DNA from: Pseudohalocynthiibacter aestuariivivens
GTDB taxonomy: Bacteria; Pseudomonadota; Alphaproteobacteria; Rhodobacterales; Rhodobacteraceae
Assembly (NCBI RefSeq): GCF_011040495.1
Contig: NZ_CP049037.1
Span: 3,472,001 to 3,536,000 of the forward strand
DNA length: 64,000 nucleotides
Reading direction: 5' to 3'
The number at the start of each line of letters is the position of its first letter. The stretch's first letter is position 1. This document shows, in pieces, positions 21,485 to 31,601 of this stretch. The position numbers and the translations under genes were made by a program. The notes beneath the pieces were generated by a model. That model made no database searches, was not told the DNA's origin, and was given only the letters and a program-made list of their open reading frames with translations.

Positions 21485-22060
21485 TCAACGGCGACGGTCG
21501 CGGCGCGAACTCATTGGCTGGAACGCAACGCCTACATGCGCCTCGCAATAGGGTTTGCCCGCCTGCACCGGCAGACCGCAAAACCAGAAATCATCCGTCG
21601 CAGGATCGCCCACCGGCCATTTGCAGGTGCGCGACGTCAACTCCATCAGGCCCAGACGCTTGGCCTTCTTCTCGATCTCGTTGACTTTGGCCAATGCCTT
21701 TGGGTCGATTTCGTTGGTCGATGGCTGCGGCGGCAGCGGCTGACCGGCGGGGATGATCGGCTTGATCCGGGTCACGGGCGCTGCGGCGGGTTTCTCGGGC
21801 TCTGGCTGCGCCTCGGGTTTGGCCGCTGGCTTTGTCTTGGCCGCCGGTTTTGCCGCAGGCTTGGCTGTCGGTTTTGCTTTGGCCTCTGTGGCGGGCGCTG
21901 TACCACCACCGCCATTGCGGTTCGACAGGCCCAGACGATGCACCTTGCCGATCACGGCGTTTCGGGTCACGCCGCCCAGTTCCTTGGCGATCTGGCTGGC
22001 CGACTGGCCCTCGCCCCACATCTTTTTCAGCAGCTCTACGCGCTCGTCACTCCAGGACAT
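21485..22060 (-). CDS. gcrA: Cell-cycle regulator GcrA
   Basis: A 191-residue alphaproteobacterial transcription factor. The N-terminal 48 residues carry the GcrA DNA-binding domain (MSWSDERVELLKKMW, SQIAKELGGVTRNAVIGKVH), followed by a low-complexity Lys/Ala/Pro linker of about 60 residues. The C-terminal sigma-70-interacting part has CKWPVGDP, FCGLPV and YCEAHVGVA. In Caulobacter, GcrA acts with sigma-70 at promoters methylated by CcrM to time cell-cycle genes. ccrM is not in this window. The 192 bases between the AsmA stop and its 3' end hold a 6-bp GGGGCA/TGCCCC hairpin at 21461-21478 and nothing else clear. Confidence 0.96.
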   Translation of the reverse strand: MSWSDERVELLKKMWGEGQSASQIAKELGGVTRNAVIGKVHRLGLSNRNGGGGTAPATEAKAKPTAKPAAKPAAKTKPAAKPEAQPEPEKPAAAPVTRIKPIIPAGQPLPPQPSTNEIDPKALAKVNEIEKKAKRLGLMELTSRTCKWPVGDPATDDFWFCGLPVQAGKPYCEAHVGVAFQPMSSRRDRRR

Positions 22061-22187
22061 ATCCGTTTCCTATCCAAAAAGGCGGCCGCGCCCGGTGCGC
22101 GCCGCCCTGTAATTCTCTCGCATCCTATTCTAATCACTGGAGCCTGAGTTACAAGGCACCGAATCGCATGCGTCAGGAAGGCCAGAC

Positions 22188-22991
22188 ATGACACAACATA
22201 CCACCATGGGCACACGCCGCTTTGGCAGGGTCAATTGGCGCGGCCTCGGCACGTTGGCCGCACGAGAGGTGATGCGATTCTGTTCCGTCTGGACGCAGAC
22301 TCTGTTGGCACCACTGGTAACGGCTGGCTTGTTTATGATGATCTTCTCGATCGCCATCGGGCCACGTCGCGGCGACGTGATGGGGGTCGATTTTACCAGC
22401 TTCATAGCGCCGGGTATCGCGATGATGACCGTTATCCAGAATGCTTTTGCCAATACATCCTCGTCGATCGTGATCGGCAAGGTGCAGGGAAACATCGTCG
22501 ATACGCTGATGCCCCCGCTCAGCGCAGCCGAACTGGTACTGGGTTATCTGGCCGGGGCCATCGGACGCGGTGTCGTGGTGGCGTTGGCGATATTTGCGGG
22601 CCTCGCCCTGACCCTGAACATCGTGCCACAGCATCCGCTGATGGCGCTGGGCTATGTCGTACTGGGATCTGCGCTGATGGGCACGTTGGGGATGGTGGCG
22701 GGCATCTATGCCAACAAGTTCGATCAGATGGCGGCGATCACTAATTTCATCGTGACGCCGCTCGCCTTCTTGTCGGGCACATTTTATTCAGTCGACGCGC
22801 TGCCGCCCGTGCTGCGGGAAATCACCCATTTCAACCCGATCTTTTACCTGATCGACGGGCTGCGCTACAGCGTGCTGGGGATATCCGACAGCGCCCCGGC
22901 GTTGGGTGCATTGGTGGCAGGTGGCGCGACATTGGCGATTTGTCTGCTGGCCTGGGCGATGTTCCACAGAGGCTACCGGCTGAAGGCGTAA
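22188..22991 (+). CDS. ABC-2 type transporter permease
   Basis: A 267-residue integral membrane protein with six predicted helices and the ABC-2 pattern (SFIAPGIAMMTVIQNAF, AELVLGYLAGAIGRG, IVTPLAFLSGTFYSV, ITHFNPIFYLIDGLRYSVLG). It resembles YadH-type permeases. SD AGGAAGG precedes the start. No ATP-binding subunit lies next to it, so the partner must be encoded elsewhere; the substrate is unknown. It is divergent from gcrA and convergent with the EamA transporter. Confidence 0.9.
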   Translation: MTQHTTMGTRRFGRVNWRGLGTLAAREVMRFCSVWTQTLLAPLVTAGLFMMIFSIAIGPRRGDVMGVDFTSFIAPGIAMMTVIQNAFANTSSSIVIGKVQGNIVDTLMPPLSAAELVLGYLAGAIGRGVVVALAIFAGLALTLNIVPQHPLMALGYVVLGSALMGTLGMVAGIYANKFDQMAAITNFIVTPLAFLSGTFYSVDALPPVLREITHFNPIFYLIDGLRYSVLGISDSAPALGALVAGGATLAICLLAWAMFHRGYRLKA

Positions 22992-23001
22992 CCTTTCGCC
23001 T

Positions 23002-23913
23002 TTAAGCGGCTCGCAGGCGCGCCTGCCGCCACGCCAGCAACCCTGCACCGCTCAGGATGATCGCGCCGCCCGCGACCGAGATCAAATCGGGTCGCACGCC
23101 AAAGAACATGAAGTCATAGAACGCGGCAAAGACCAGAGCGGCGTAGAAAAAAGGCGCTACATAGCTGGCATCGGCGCGTGCCATCGCGTTGACGAAACAT
23201 GCCTGCGCTCCGGCCATCAGCACGCCGATCCCTGCCAGCGCCGCCCACTGTGACGCCGTTGGGGCCTGCCAGACGGCGATGACCACGACGGTCGCGATGC
23301 AAAGGCCAATCATGTTGTTTACCAACAGCACCTGTATCGGTGCCTCGCGCCCTGACAGCTTCTTGATTGCGATCAGTTCCGCGCCCAACAGCACAGCGGC
23401 CCCCAGCGCCAGCAACGCCCCCAATTGCAAGGTGTCTGCGCCGGGGCGGGTCAGGATCGCCGCGCCGACCAATGCAATCCCCGCCGCGCCCCAGCGCACC
23501 GGCCCGACCCGCTCTCCCAAGAGCGGTATCGCCAGCATCATGCCAAAGACCGGATTGAGAAAACTGATCGCCGTGGCATCTGACAACGGGATGAACGCCG
23601 CCGCCGCGAACATCAGCGTGACACCGCCAAACCCCAGCGCCGAGCGCGTGACATGCAATCCCAGTGCCGGACGCACCAGCCGCGGACGCAAGGCGAGCGT
23701 CGCCAGCCCAATAGTCAGAAAGGCAAAGAGAAACCGCCCGTGGCTGATCTGCAACGCGTGCATTGACGGGCCCAGCACGTAGTCTCCCAGCATACCGGTC
23801 CCCAGCGCCTTGGCCAGCAGTGTCGTGCCCGCCGCCAGTCCGGCAGCGAGCAGAGTCAGAAGGGCCGCCAGGGGCGGATTGTGAGGGCGCGGTGTCAACA
23901 TTGTCACGCGCAT
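23002..23913 (-). CDS. EamA/DMT family transporter
   Basis: About 303 residues and ten predicted transmembrane helices in two EamA repeats. The repeats show FIPLSDATAISFLNPVFGMMLA and GERVGPVRWGAAGI in the first half, and FVNAMARADASYVAPFFYAALVFA in the second. These are inner-membrane metabolite exporters or importers of broad range, substrate unknown. The start is uncertain: ATGs at 23970, 23913 and 23901 are all possible and none has a strong SD; 23913 (MRVTMLTPRP) is my choice. It is divergent from argD. Confidence 0.85.
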   Translation of the reverse strand: MRVTMLTPRPHNPPLAALLTLLAAGLAAGTTLLAKALGTGMLGDYVLGPSMHALQISHGRFLFAFLTIGLATLALRPRLVRPALGLHVTRSALGFGGVTLMFAAAAFIPLSDATAISFLNPVFGMMLAIPLLGERVGPVRWGAAGIALVGAAILTRPGADTLQLGALLALGAAVLLGAELIAIKKLSGREAPIQVLLVNNMIGLCIATVVVIAVWQAPTASQWAALAGIGVLMAGAQACFVNAMARADASYVAPFFYAALVFAAFYDFMFFGVRPDLISVAGGAIILSGAGLLAWRQARLRAA

Positions 23914-24179
23914 TTGCGGGGACTGTGTGCCAGTGGCAAGCGCCAAATCGTGCCGCGCATCAGATTTCACTATACCGCCACCGCCAAACCGTTTATCTCA
24001 TTCGCCATGAGCACAGGATTTTTCCATTGCGCCCCCCTCGGGCTCCGACGCCGACGCAGCTGACCGACTGCTTCGTTCGCGCTCCTGCGCATATATCTCA
24101 CCAGATTTCATTGACTTTGCCGCAGCGCACCTGACACTGAACACTGGTTTTGCGTCCCGACATTCCAAAGGAAGTTTTC

Positions 24180-25358
24180 ATGATCACTCCTATTCTGCCC
24201 ACCTATAACCGCGCGCCACTCAGCTTCGTCAAAGGCGAGGGAAGCTGGCTGATCGAGGCAGATGGCCGACGCTTTCTGGATTTGGCGGCGGGCATTGCGG
24301 TGAACGTGCTGGGCCACGCGCACCCGGCTCTGGTGGCGGCGCTGACAGCGCAGGCCGGGCAGCTATGGCACACCTCCAACCTCTATCACATCCCCGGCCA
24401 ACAGGAACTGGCGGACCGGCTGGTGGCCGCAACCTTCGCGGATACGGTGTTCTTTACCAACTCGGGCACCGAGGCTTGCGAACTGGCCGTCAAGATGGCC
24501 CGCCGTCATTTTCACGATGCGGGTATGCCTGAGCGTACAGAAATCATCGCTTTTGAAGGCTCTTTCCACGGTCGCTCGGCCGCGGGCATTGCCGCCGCGG
24601 GTTCGGAAAAAATGACAAAGGGCTTCGGCCCGCTACTGCCCGGCTTTACCCATCTGCCATGGGGCGATCACGCTGCGCTGACTGATGCGATCACGGAAAA
24701 CACGGCCGCGATCCTGATCGAACCGATCCAGGGAGAGGGCGGTATCCGTCCGATGTCCGATCAGGATATGAAAGACCTGCGCGCGCTTTGTGACGAACAC
24801 GGGATATTGCTGATCCTCGATGAGGTGCAATGCGGCATGGGTCGCACCGGGCGGCTCTTTGCACATGAATGGGCAGGGGTGGAGCCGGATATCATGATGG
24901 TGGCCAAGGGCATCGGCGGCGGGTTTCCCCTCGGCGCGGTGCTGGCGCGCGAAGACGCCGCCAGCGCGATGGTGGCGGGCACCCACGGCTCGACCTATGG
25001 CGGCAACCCGCTGGCCTGTGCCGTGGGCAACGCCGTGATGCAGATCGTGGCCGACCCGGAGTTCCTCGATGGCGTCTGCGTGCGTGCCGGGCAGATGCGA
25101 CAAAAACTCGAAGGCCTCATCGCCTCCCATCCTGACATCTTCACAGAAGTGCGGGGCAGCGGCCTGATGCTCGGGCTGAAATGCAAGGCACCCAACATGG
25201 ACGTGATCAACGCCGCCTATGGACAGGAACTCTGCATTGTCCCCGCAGCGGATAACGTGGTGCGCCTGCTCCCCCCGCTCAACATCACTCAGGATGAAAT
25301 CACTGAGGCGATCACCCGCCTTGACCGCGCCGCAGACACCTTGTCATCTTCTGGCTGA
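24180..25358 (+). CDS. argD: Acetylornithine aminotransferase
   Basis: A 392-residue class-III PLP aminotransferase. It converts N-acetylglutamate semialdehyde to N-acetylornithine in arginine synthesis and often also acts in lysine synthesis. SD AAAGGAAG supports the ATG at 24180 ([21 protein letters not shown]). Motifs: [17 protein letters not shown], the EGSFHGRS segment, [14 protein letters not shown], and the PLP Lys243 in [13 protein letters not shown]. argF follows after 68 nt, so the two form an arginine operon. The last codons overlap one copy of a dispersed repeat. It belongs to the same family as the gabT gene in this window. Confidence 0.95.
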   Translation: MITPILPTYNRAPLSFVKGEGSWLIEADGRRFLDLAAGIAVNVLGHAHPALVAALTAQAGQLWHTSNLYHIPGQQELADRLVAATFADTVFFTNSGTEACELAVKMARRHFHDAGMPERTEIIAFEGSFHGRSAAGIAAAGSEKMTKGFGPLLPGFTHLPWGDHAALTDAITENTAAILIEPIQGEGGIRPMSDQDMKDLRALCDEHGILLILDEVQCGMGRTGRLFAHEWAGVEPDIMMVAKGIGGGFPLGAVLAREDAASAMVAGTHGSTYGGNPLACAVGNAVMQIVADPEFLDGVCVRAGQMRQKLEGLIASHPDIFTEVRGSGLMLGLKCKAPNMDVINAAYGQELCIVPAADNVVRLLPPLNITQDEITEAITRLDRAADTLSSSG

Positions 25359-25395
25359 AAATATCCTCGGGGGGCCGAGGGGGCAGGCAGCCCCC
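25345..25395 (-). repeat. Dispersed intergenic repeat, copy 1, with adjacent hairpin
   Basis: Read on the minus strand, 25370-25345 is CCGAGGATATTTTCAGCC followed by AGAAGATG. A perfect GGGGGC/GCCCCC hairpin (6 bp, loop of 5) lies at 25379-25395. It overlaps the last codons of argD. The same core appears at 27917, 35482, 35522 (inverted) and, degenerate, at 37332 and 40501. Confidence 0.6.
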
Positions 25396-25426
25396 CGGTG
25401 CCCTCGCCGAATAACGGACCAAATAC

Positions 25427-26353
25427 ATGAACCATTTTCTTGATATCCACAAAACCGATCCGGCCGCACTGCGGGGGATCATCGACAATGCCGCCACGAT
25501 GAAAACCGCCCGCAAGGGCCGTGCGCGCGGCATGCCCGATGACGATCAGCCGCTTTCGGGCCACATGGTCGCACTGATTTTCGAGAAACCCTCGACGCGC
25601 ACCCGTGTCAGCTTTGACGTGGGCGTGCGGCAAATGGGCGGGCAGACGATGCTGCTGACCGGCTCCGAGATGCAACTCGGCCACGGCGAAACGATCGCGG
25701 ACACCGCGCGCGTGCTCAGCCGCTACGTGGACATGATAATGATCCGTACCTTCGACGAATCTGTGCTGATCGAGATGGCTGAATATGCCGATGTGCCTGT
25801 GATCAATGGGCTGACCGATCGCACCCACCCATGCCAGATCATGGCCGATGTCCTCACCTACGAGGAACATCGCGGGTCGATCAAGGGCAAGAAAGTCGTC
25901 TGGTCCGGCGATGGCAACAATGTCTGCGCGTCTTTCCTGCACGCCGCGGCGCAGTTTGGGTTCGACCTGACATTCACCGGACCGGCCCAGCTCGATCCGG
26001 AGGATGAATTCGTGGGGATGGCACGGCGCGCAGGTTGCAAGGTCCAGATAGAACGTGACCCGCGCAAGGCGATGGAGGGGGCCGATTTGGTCGTCACCGA
26101 TACATGGGTCAGCATGCATGACACGCAATCGGCCAAGGAGCGCCGCCACAACATGCTGCGCCCCTATCAGGTCAACGATGCGTTGATGGCTCATGCCAAG
26201 CCTGATGCGCTGTTCATGCACTGTCTGCCTGCACACCGCGAAGAAGAGGCGACCAGCAGCGTGATGGACGGACCGCAGTCGGTGATTTTTGACGAAGCCG
26301 AGAACCGGCTTCATGCCCAGAAGGCTATCGTGCGATATTGCCTCGGACTTTGA
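25427..26353 (+). CDS. argF: Ornithine carbamoyltransferase
   Basis: A 308-residue enzyme that joins carbamoyl phosphate to ornithine to give citrulline. The carbamoyl-phosphate loop [11 protein letters not shown], the [14 protein letters not shown] segment, [11 protein letters not shown] and [11 protein letters not shown], with the catalytic Cys in HCLP, are all present. It is 68 nt downstream of argD; the gap holds a repeat/hairpin. Carbamoyl phosphate would come from the CarAB whose large subunit opens this window. Confidence 0.97.
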   Translation: MNHFLDIHKTDPAALRGIIDNAATMKTARKGRARGMPDDDQPLSGHMVALIFEKPSTRTRVSFDVGVRQMGGQTMLLTGSEMQLGHGETIADTARVLSRYVDMIMIRTFDESVLIEMAEYADVPVINGLTDRTHPCQIMADVLTYEEHRGSIKGKKVVWSGDGNNVCASFLHAAAQFGFDLTFTGPAQLDPEDEFVGMARRAGCKVQIERDPRKAMEGADLVVTDTWVSMHDTQSAKERRHNMLRPYQVNDALMAHAKPDALFMHCLPAHREEEATSSVMDGPQSVIFDEAENRLHAQKAIVRYCLGL

Positions 26354-26475
26354 GGCCCGGATCACGAGCGCTCCGATCACCGGCGTAAACTCATTGCGCA
26401 GCCCCATTGGTTTGCACGCTTGCAATTCCCGCTCTGCAACCTAGCCTGACACCGGCACGATGGGAGAGGACGGGA

Positions 26476-27879
26476 ATGGCGCGCGCGCAGATCGGGATTT
26501 ACGGGCTGGGGACAATGGGCAGCGCGCTGGCGCTGAACATGGCCGAGCATGGCTTTGACGTGGCGGTGACCAATCGCGAACGCGACTGGATTGCCGATTT
26601 CGTCAAGGAGGCCGGGCCGCTGGCAGACAAACTGCATCCAGAGGATCAGCTGGAAGACTTCGTCGCCCGGTTGAAAACACCGCGCGTGATCCTGTTTATG
26701 ATCCCGTCGGGCGCGCCGATGGATGCCATGATCGGCACCATCACACCGCTTCTGGAGGCCGGGGATACGATCATCGATGGCGGCAATGCCGATTTCCACG
26801 CCACCCGCCGCCGCGCCGCCCAGATGGCGGAGCACGATCTGCATTTTGTCGGCATGGGCGTCTCGGGCGGCGAAAAAGGCGCACGACATGGCCCGTCGAT
26901 GATGGTTGGCGGTACAGATCATAGCTGGCAGCAGCTAAAGCCGATCCTGCGCGCCATCGCGGCCCGGTTTGAGGGCGACCCATGCGTGGATCACCTTGGC
27001 CCGGACGGGGCCGGGCATTTCGTCAAGACCGTGCATAACGGGATTGAATATGCGGATATGCAAATGATTGCAGAGGTCTACGGGATTTTGCGTAACGGTG
27101 CCTCGCGCAGCCCTGCACAGATTAGTGACATGTTCGCTCGTTGGGATCAGGGGCGGCTGAAATCCTACCTGATTGAAATCACGGCCAAGGTTCTGGCCCA
27201 CACTGACCCTGACACCGGCCACCCGATGGTCGACGTGATCAAGGACGCCGCAGGCCAGAAAGGCACCGGGCGCTGGACTGTCGTCGAGGCGGTGCGCTTG
27301 GGGCAATCTGCCAACATGATCGAGGCCGCAGTGGGTGCGCGTAGCTGGTCGTCGGAGAAAACCGCGCGCATGGCGGCAGAGCGCATTCTGGGCGGCGCGC
27401 GCGGCACGCTGGATCTGGACGATGATACACTTGCAGATGCCTTTCTGGCCGCACGTATTCTGGGCTACGCGCAGGGGTTCCGCATCCTTGCGGCGGCATC
27501 GCATGAATATGATTGGTCTCTGGATTTCGCCCGCATCGCCGAAGTCTGGCGCGCCGGCTGTATCATTCGCTCAGCGCTGCTGGACGACATCTCTGACGCG
27601 TTTCGCGGCAGCGATCTGGCAGAGGGGCAGCTGATCCTCGCACCGAAAATGGCGCAGGTGCTGGAGACCTGCATTCCGGCACTGCGGCAGGTGGTGGCCG
27701 CCGCAATCGCGGGCGGGCATGCAGTGCCCGCACTGGGAGCCGCATTGGCGTTTTTCGACACCATGCGGCAAGGCTATGGCACCGCCAACATCATTCAGGC
27801 GCAACGCGATTTCTTTGGCTATCACGGGTTTGAACGATTGGGGCAGGAGGGCAAGCATCACGGGCCGTGGTGGGCCTGA
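26476..27879 (+). CDS. gnd: 6-phosphogluconate dehydrogenase, decarboxylating
   Basis: A 467-residue enzyme that oxidises 6-phosphogluconate to ribulose 5-phosphate with NADP+ in the oxidative pentose phosphate pathway. The start MARAQIGIYGLGTMGSALALN at 26476 has a GGGAGAGGACGGGA upstream, and the Rossmann loop begins directly after it. GVSGGEKGARHGPSMMVGG, the catalytic stretch GPDGAGHFVKTVHNGIEYADMQ split here as GPDGAGHFVKTVHNG then IEYADMQMI, and IKDAAGQKGTGRWT are characteristic. Length matches the long (E. coli Gnd) class. It stands alone; zwf is not seen nearby. Confidence 0.95.
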   Translation: MARAQIGIYGLGTMGSALALNMAEHGFDVAVTNRERDWIADFVKEAGPLADKLHPEDQLEDFVARLKTPRVILFMIPSGAPMDAMIGTITPLLEAGDTIIDGGNADFHATRRRAAQMAEHDLHFVGMGVSGGEKGARHGPSMMVGGTDHSWQQLKPILRAIAARFEGDPCVDHLGPDGAGHFVKTVHNGIEYADMQMIAEVYGILRNGASRSPAQISDMFARWDQGRLKSYLIEITAKVLAHTDPDTGHPMVDVIKDAAGQKGTGRWTVVEAVRLGQSANMIEAAVGARSWSSEKTARMAAERILGGARGTLDLDDDTLADAFLAARILGYAQGFRILAAASHEYDWSLDFARIAEVWRAGCIIRSALLDDISDAFRGSDLAEGQLILAPKMAQVLETCIPALRQVVAAAIAGGHAVPALGAALAFFDTMRQGYGTANIIQAQRDFFGYHGFERLGQEGKHHGPWWA

Positions 27880-27916
27880 TCCCGCAGCGCCGACCGCGCA
27901 ATCGGTCTGCCTTCGG

Positions 27917-27941
27917 CGAGGATATTTTCGGCAAGAAGATG
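27917..27941 (+). repeat. Dispersed intergenic repeat, copy 2
   Basis: CGAGGATATTTTCGGCAAG followed by AAGATG. It lies just after the gnd stop, in the 133-nt convergent gap between gnd and the HEPN-type gene, and is close to copies 1 and 3. A short GACCG/CGGTC hairpin precedes it. Confidence 0.6.
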
Positions 27942-28012
27942 ATGCCGGGGCGAGTATGAGGCCCAACAGCCCGATGCTACTGCTTCAGGATCGCCGTCGT
28001 ATAAGCGTTCTG

Positions 28013-29158
28013 TTACGTGCGTGGGTGATGAAAGGACAGAAGCGCCTTTTCATACAGTTTACTGTTAAAACTACGTGCTGAATACTGATTTAAATACATG
28101 CCGAACGCTGCATGGTTCTCGAGATCGGGTATCGGTAAATCCGATGGAATTGCATCAATCTGTGTTTCGAGAAGCAACCGGTAGAGAACGGGAGCGACCT
28201 GAAAAACAGAGGCGTGGTAACCCCTTGGGCTGAGTGACGTGGCTGGCATGGGATTGCCGTGTAGATAGTCGTTGCGAGCCTCATGAAGTAAACAATAGGC
28301 TTTTTGCAGCAAAGTTATCTGGAGGATATTTCCCTTCGAGAACCTATAGCGGTAACGCCGATGCATAAGCCTGCGAATTCGTGCTCTGTACCTACTGAGC
28401 GCTGCCAGTACCTCATGTCATCCCACATGAGCGTTGCCTGTATTCAGGCAGGTTTCATGCGCGCTGATCCACAGGCCTACGCTGCGACCGACATCAAACT
28501 GTGATGTGAAGTAGGCGGCTGGAAGGCGAGATGCCTCAAAGGCAATTTCGAGCGATCTAAATAGGCTGCGGTTTCTTTTGCGCCGCCGGCGTTTAACGAA
28601 CGCCTCAGACCAGCAACTCAACAATGCGTCACGTAGGAATGCGTCGCCGGTATCAGCGTTAAGCGTGGCCTGAGGAACCTGCGGTGCAGGTTGCCCATGA
28701 AAGGCATCAACATCGTGAAAGCTTAACCTACTTGCATTGCTTGAGATAAGGCTGACCATGTCATGGCCCAGCATCCAAGGGTAGAAATCAGCACTGTCGG
28801 AAAACCGATAACTGCCGAAGCCTCCGCCATGGCTCAAATTGGTGGCGCTACTCATCAAAGTCACCGATAAGCTGACGGCATTCCGAAATCCTAATAAGGC
28901 TTGCCCGTCAGTGTGCCGGTGCCTAAAGTTTCGGTGCATAACAACGAAAGAGGGTTCGAGCGCTTCGCCGAACGCGTCAGAGAAGCGGTGGCAGAAACTG
29001 TCCAATTTTGGAAATTGATGGCGTAGGTTAAGAATGAAGTCGTGATTGCAACCAACCAATTGGACAAACTCATTTCCCAGTGCGCCCTGCATGTGAATGC
29101 CGGGTAAAACCGCAACCGGAGACCATTCTAAGTCATCTGATGGCAGGGGGGCAGTCAT
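28013..29158 (-). pseudogene. HEPN-type protein gene split by one in-frame TGA
   Basis: An ATG at 29158 (MTAPLPSDDLEWSP...) opens a frame of 246 codons ending in a TGA at 28420-28418. Reading past that single stop, the same frame continues without break to 28013, for a total of 381 codons. The C-terminal part has EARNDYLHGNP, an R-x4-H motif with Asn after Arg (R codon 28276-28274, H codon 28261-28259), which is the HEPN RNase-like signature. HEPN domains occur in toxin-antitoxin and anti-phage proteins. The start overlaps the hrpB stop (ATGA). Composition is clearly less GC-rich than its neighbours, which suggests acquisition. Either a nonsense mutation, a sequencing error or readthrough; the truncated form lacks the catalytic motif. 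Confidence 0.65.
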
Positions 29159-31593
29159 CGCCGTTTCGCCCGCAATGTCGGGTCGGCCTGCGTCGGGTCT
29201 TCTGGCCAGGGGTGCCGGGGGTATCGTCCGCGCATGTCGCGGCGCACATCCGCATAGGAACTGGCCCAGAAACCGGGGATGTCGGTCGTGGTCTGGACCG
29301 GGCGGTGCGCGGGTGACAGCAGCGTGACCTTGAGCGGCGTCTGCCCGATGGTCGGATGCGTGGTCTGGCCGAACATTTCTTGCAGGCGCAGGCTGATTTC
29401 GGGCGGATCGCTGGCATAATCGATGGGGATCCTGCGCCCCAAGGGTGTGGTGAAATGCGCCGGTGCCGCGCGGTCCAGTGCCTGCATCTGGTTCCAGTCC
29501 AGCTGGGCGCGCAGCGATTCTAGCATATCGAAACGCTTCCATTCCTGCGCGGTTCGGACGCCGCCGAGATGTGGCAGCAGCCACTCATCGAGCCGCTGCA
29601 TCAGCGCGTCGTCGGACATGTCGGGCAGGTCGGGTTGGTCTGCGCGCACCAATGCGACCCGCGCGGCGAAACGGCTGGCGGCATCGCTCCAGTTCAGGCC
29701 CAGATCGCTCACGCCGTCCAGCATGCCCCGCGCGATGGCATCCGTCGGGGCGTCTTTCCAGATGCGGTCATCCAGTACCAGCGCGCCAAAACGTTCCTGC
29801 CGGCGCGTGATCACCCGACGTTCGCGGCGCGACCAGTGGCAGGTGTCTTGCCAGCTGATCTGATCCGCATAAAGCGCACGCAATTCGCCTTCGCTGATCG
29901 CAATCGCTTGTCGGATGCGTGCCTCTCGTGGATCGCCGTCCAGATCGGTGGCGACGATCAGCCGGGTGCCTGCCAGCGTGTCGTCATCGGGCAGCACCGC
30001 GCCCTTGCCGCCTGACAGGATATAACGCGGGGCATCACCGGGGCGGCGCAGACCGATGCGATCGGGGTAGGCGAGGGCGGCCATTTCGGCATCGCTCATC
30101 CCCTCTTTGCGGGTGCTTTTGGCCGCGCGCGCCAGCCGCTTGGCCTCTTGGCGGATACGCGCGAGGGCCGCGCGGTTCGGCTCATGCGGCAGGCGCGCCT
30201 GCGGATCGCGGATCGCGGTCAGGCGCAGTGCCAGATCGCTGGGCGCTGCGCGTGGCAAAGGGTCACGATCCGCCAATAGGGCAGCAAATGGCGCGGCATC
30301 CGGCCCGGCCAGCGCGAGCATATGCGCCAGCCGTGGATGCAGGGGCAGGGCGACCAGCGCCCGGCCGTGATCAGTGATCCGACCGGTATAGTCCAACGCG
30401 CCCAACATCGACAGCAACGCGCGCGCCTCGGCATAGCTGCCGGGATTGGGCTGGGTCAGCAGCGGCAGCTGATCCGGTGCCGCGCCCCACATCGCCAGTT
30501 CCAGCGCCAATGGGGCCAGATCTGCCGCCTCGATCTCGGCAGGTGGAAAGGCAGGCAACGCGCCTTGCTCGCCGCGGGTCCATAGCCGGTACGCCGTACC
30601 CGGTGCGACGCGCCCTGCGCGGCCCGTGCGCTGCGTCGCCTCGGCGCGGCTGACGGGATCGGTCACCAGCCGGGCCATGCCAGAGCCGGGATCGAACCGC
30701 GCCCGACGTGACCGCCCGCTATCAACCACGATGCGAATATCCTCGATGGTCAGCGATGTTTCGGCAATCGACGTGGCCAGCACCAGTTTGCGTCCCCCTT
30801 TGCTGGGCGCGATGGCGGCGCGCTGCTCGGCAAAGGGCATTGCGCCATAGAGCGGGCGGATTTGGCAATCGGCGGGTACGCGCGACGACAGCAATCCGGC
30901 TGTGCGGCGAATTTCGCCCTCGCCGGGCAGAAACGCCAGCAGGCCACCTTCGTCAGCCTCCAGCGCGGTACAGATCAGATCGGCCATTGCAGGCTCGAGC
31001 CGGGATTTCTTGGGCAGGGGGCGGTCCAGCCAACGGATATCGACCGGATAACTGCGACCCTCAGAGGTGATCATCGGGGCATCATCCATCAGCGCCGCGA
31101 CCGGTCCGGCATCCAGCGTGGCGGACATGGCGATCAGGATCAGGTCCTCACGCAGCGCGCCAGCCACTTCGAGGCAGAGCGCAAGGCCCAGATCGGCATT
31201 GAGCGAGCGTTCGTGAAATTCGTCAAAGATCACAGCACCCACGCCCGGCAGGTCAGGTTGCGATTGCAGGCGGCGTGTCAGGATGCCTTCGGTTACGACC
31301 TCGATACGGGTGGCGTCGCTGATCCGCGCCTCACCGCGCACGCGGTAGCCGACCGTCTGTCCGACTGGCTCGCCCAGCGTTTCGGCCATGCGTTCGGCAG
31401 CGGCGCGCGCCGCCAGACGGCGCGGCTCCAACATCACGATACGGTCCTGCACAACTCCAGCGTCCAGCAATGCCAGTGGCACCACTGTCGTCTTACCCGC
31501 GCCGGGGGGCGCCTGTAGAACCGCGCGACCACGCGCACGGATCGCGGCGATCAGCGCAGGGAGGGCGTCATGGATCGGCAGGTCTGCAGTCAT
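29155..31593 (-). CDS. hrpB: ATP-dependent helicase HrpB
   Basis: An 812-residue DEAH-box RNA-helicase-like protein. Motif I is LQAPPGAGKTTVVPLALLD, motif II is DEFHER, motif III sits in LIAMSATLD, and motif VI is QRTGRAGRVAPGTAYRLW. The C-terminal HrpB-specific region follows with YALSGGKGAVLP-like text (ILSGGKGAVLPDDDTLAGT) and ends in TPLKVTLLSPAHRPVQTTTDIPGFW, seen as PAHRPVQTTTDIPGFW. The biological substrate of HrpB is not settled. The HEPN-type gene begins in its stop codon. Confidence 0.95.
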   Translation of the reverse strand: MTADLPIHDALPALIAAIRARGRAVLQAPPGAGKTTVVPLALLDAGVVQDRIVMLEPRRLAARAAAERMAETLGEPVGQTVGYRVRGEARISDATRIEVVTEGILTRRLQSQPDLPGVGAVIFDEFHERSLNADLGLALCLEVAGALREDLILIAMSATLDAGPVAALMDDAPMITSEGRSYPVDIRWLDRPLPKKSRLEPAMADLICTALEADEGGLLAFLPGEGEIRRTAGLLSSRVPADCQIRPLYGAMPFAEQRAAIAPSKGGRKLVLATSIAETSLTIEDIRIVVDSGRSRRARFDPGSGMARLVTDPVSRAEATQRTGRAGRVAPGTAYRLWTRGEQGALPAFPPAEIEAADLAPLALELAMWGAAPDQLPLLTQPNPGSYAEARALLSMLGALDYTGRITDHGRALVALPLHPRLAHMLALAGPDAAPFAALLADRDPLPRAAPSDLALRLTAIRDPQARLPHEPNRAALARIRQEAKRLARAAKSTRKEGMSDAEMAALAYPDRIGLRRPGDAPRYILSGGKGAVLPDDDTLAGTRLIVATDLDGDPREARIRQAIAISEGELRALYADQISWQDTCHWSRRERRVITRRQERFGALVLDDRIWKDAPTDAIARGMLDGVSDLGLNWSDAASRFAARVALVRADQPDLPDMSDDALMQRLDEWLLPHLGGVRTAQEWKRFDMLESLRAQLDWNQMQALDRAAPAHFTTPLGRRIPIDYASDPPEISLRLQEMFGQTTHPTIGQTPLKVTLLSPAHRPVQTTTDIPGFWASSYADVRRDMRGRYPRHPWPEDPTQADPTLRAKRR

Positions 31594-31601
31594 ACCCAGC
31601 G

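Noticed and set aside
29159..29584. Upstream extension of the HEPN-type gene
   Set aside because: It lies inside hrpB in another frame; the ATG overlapping the hrpB stop is the natural start.
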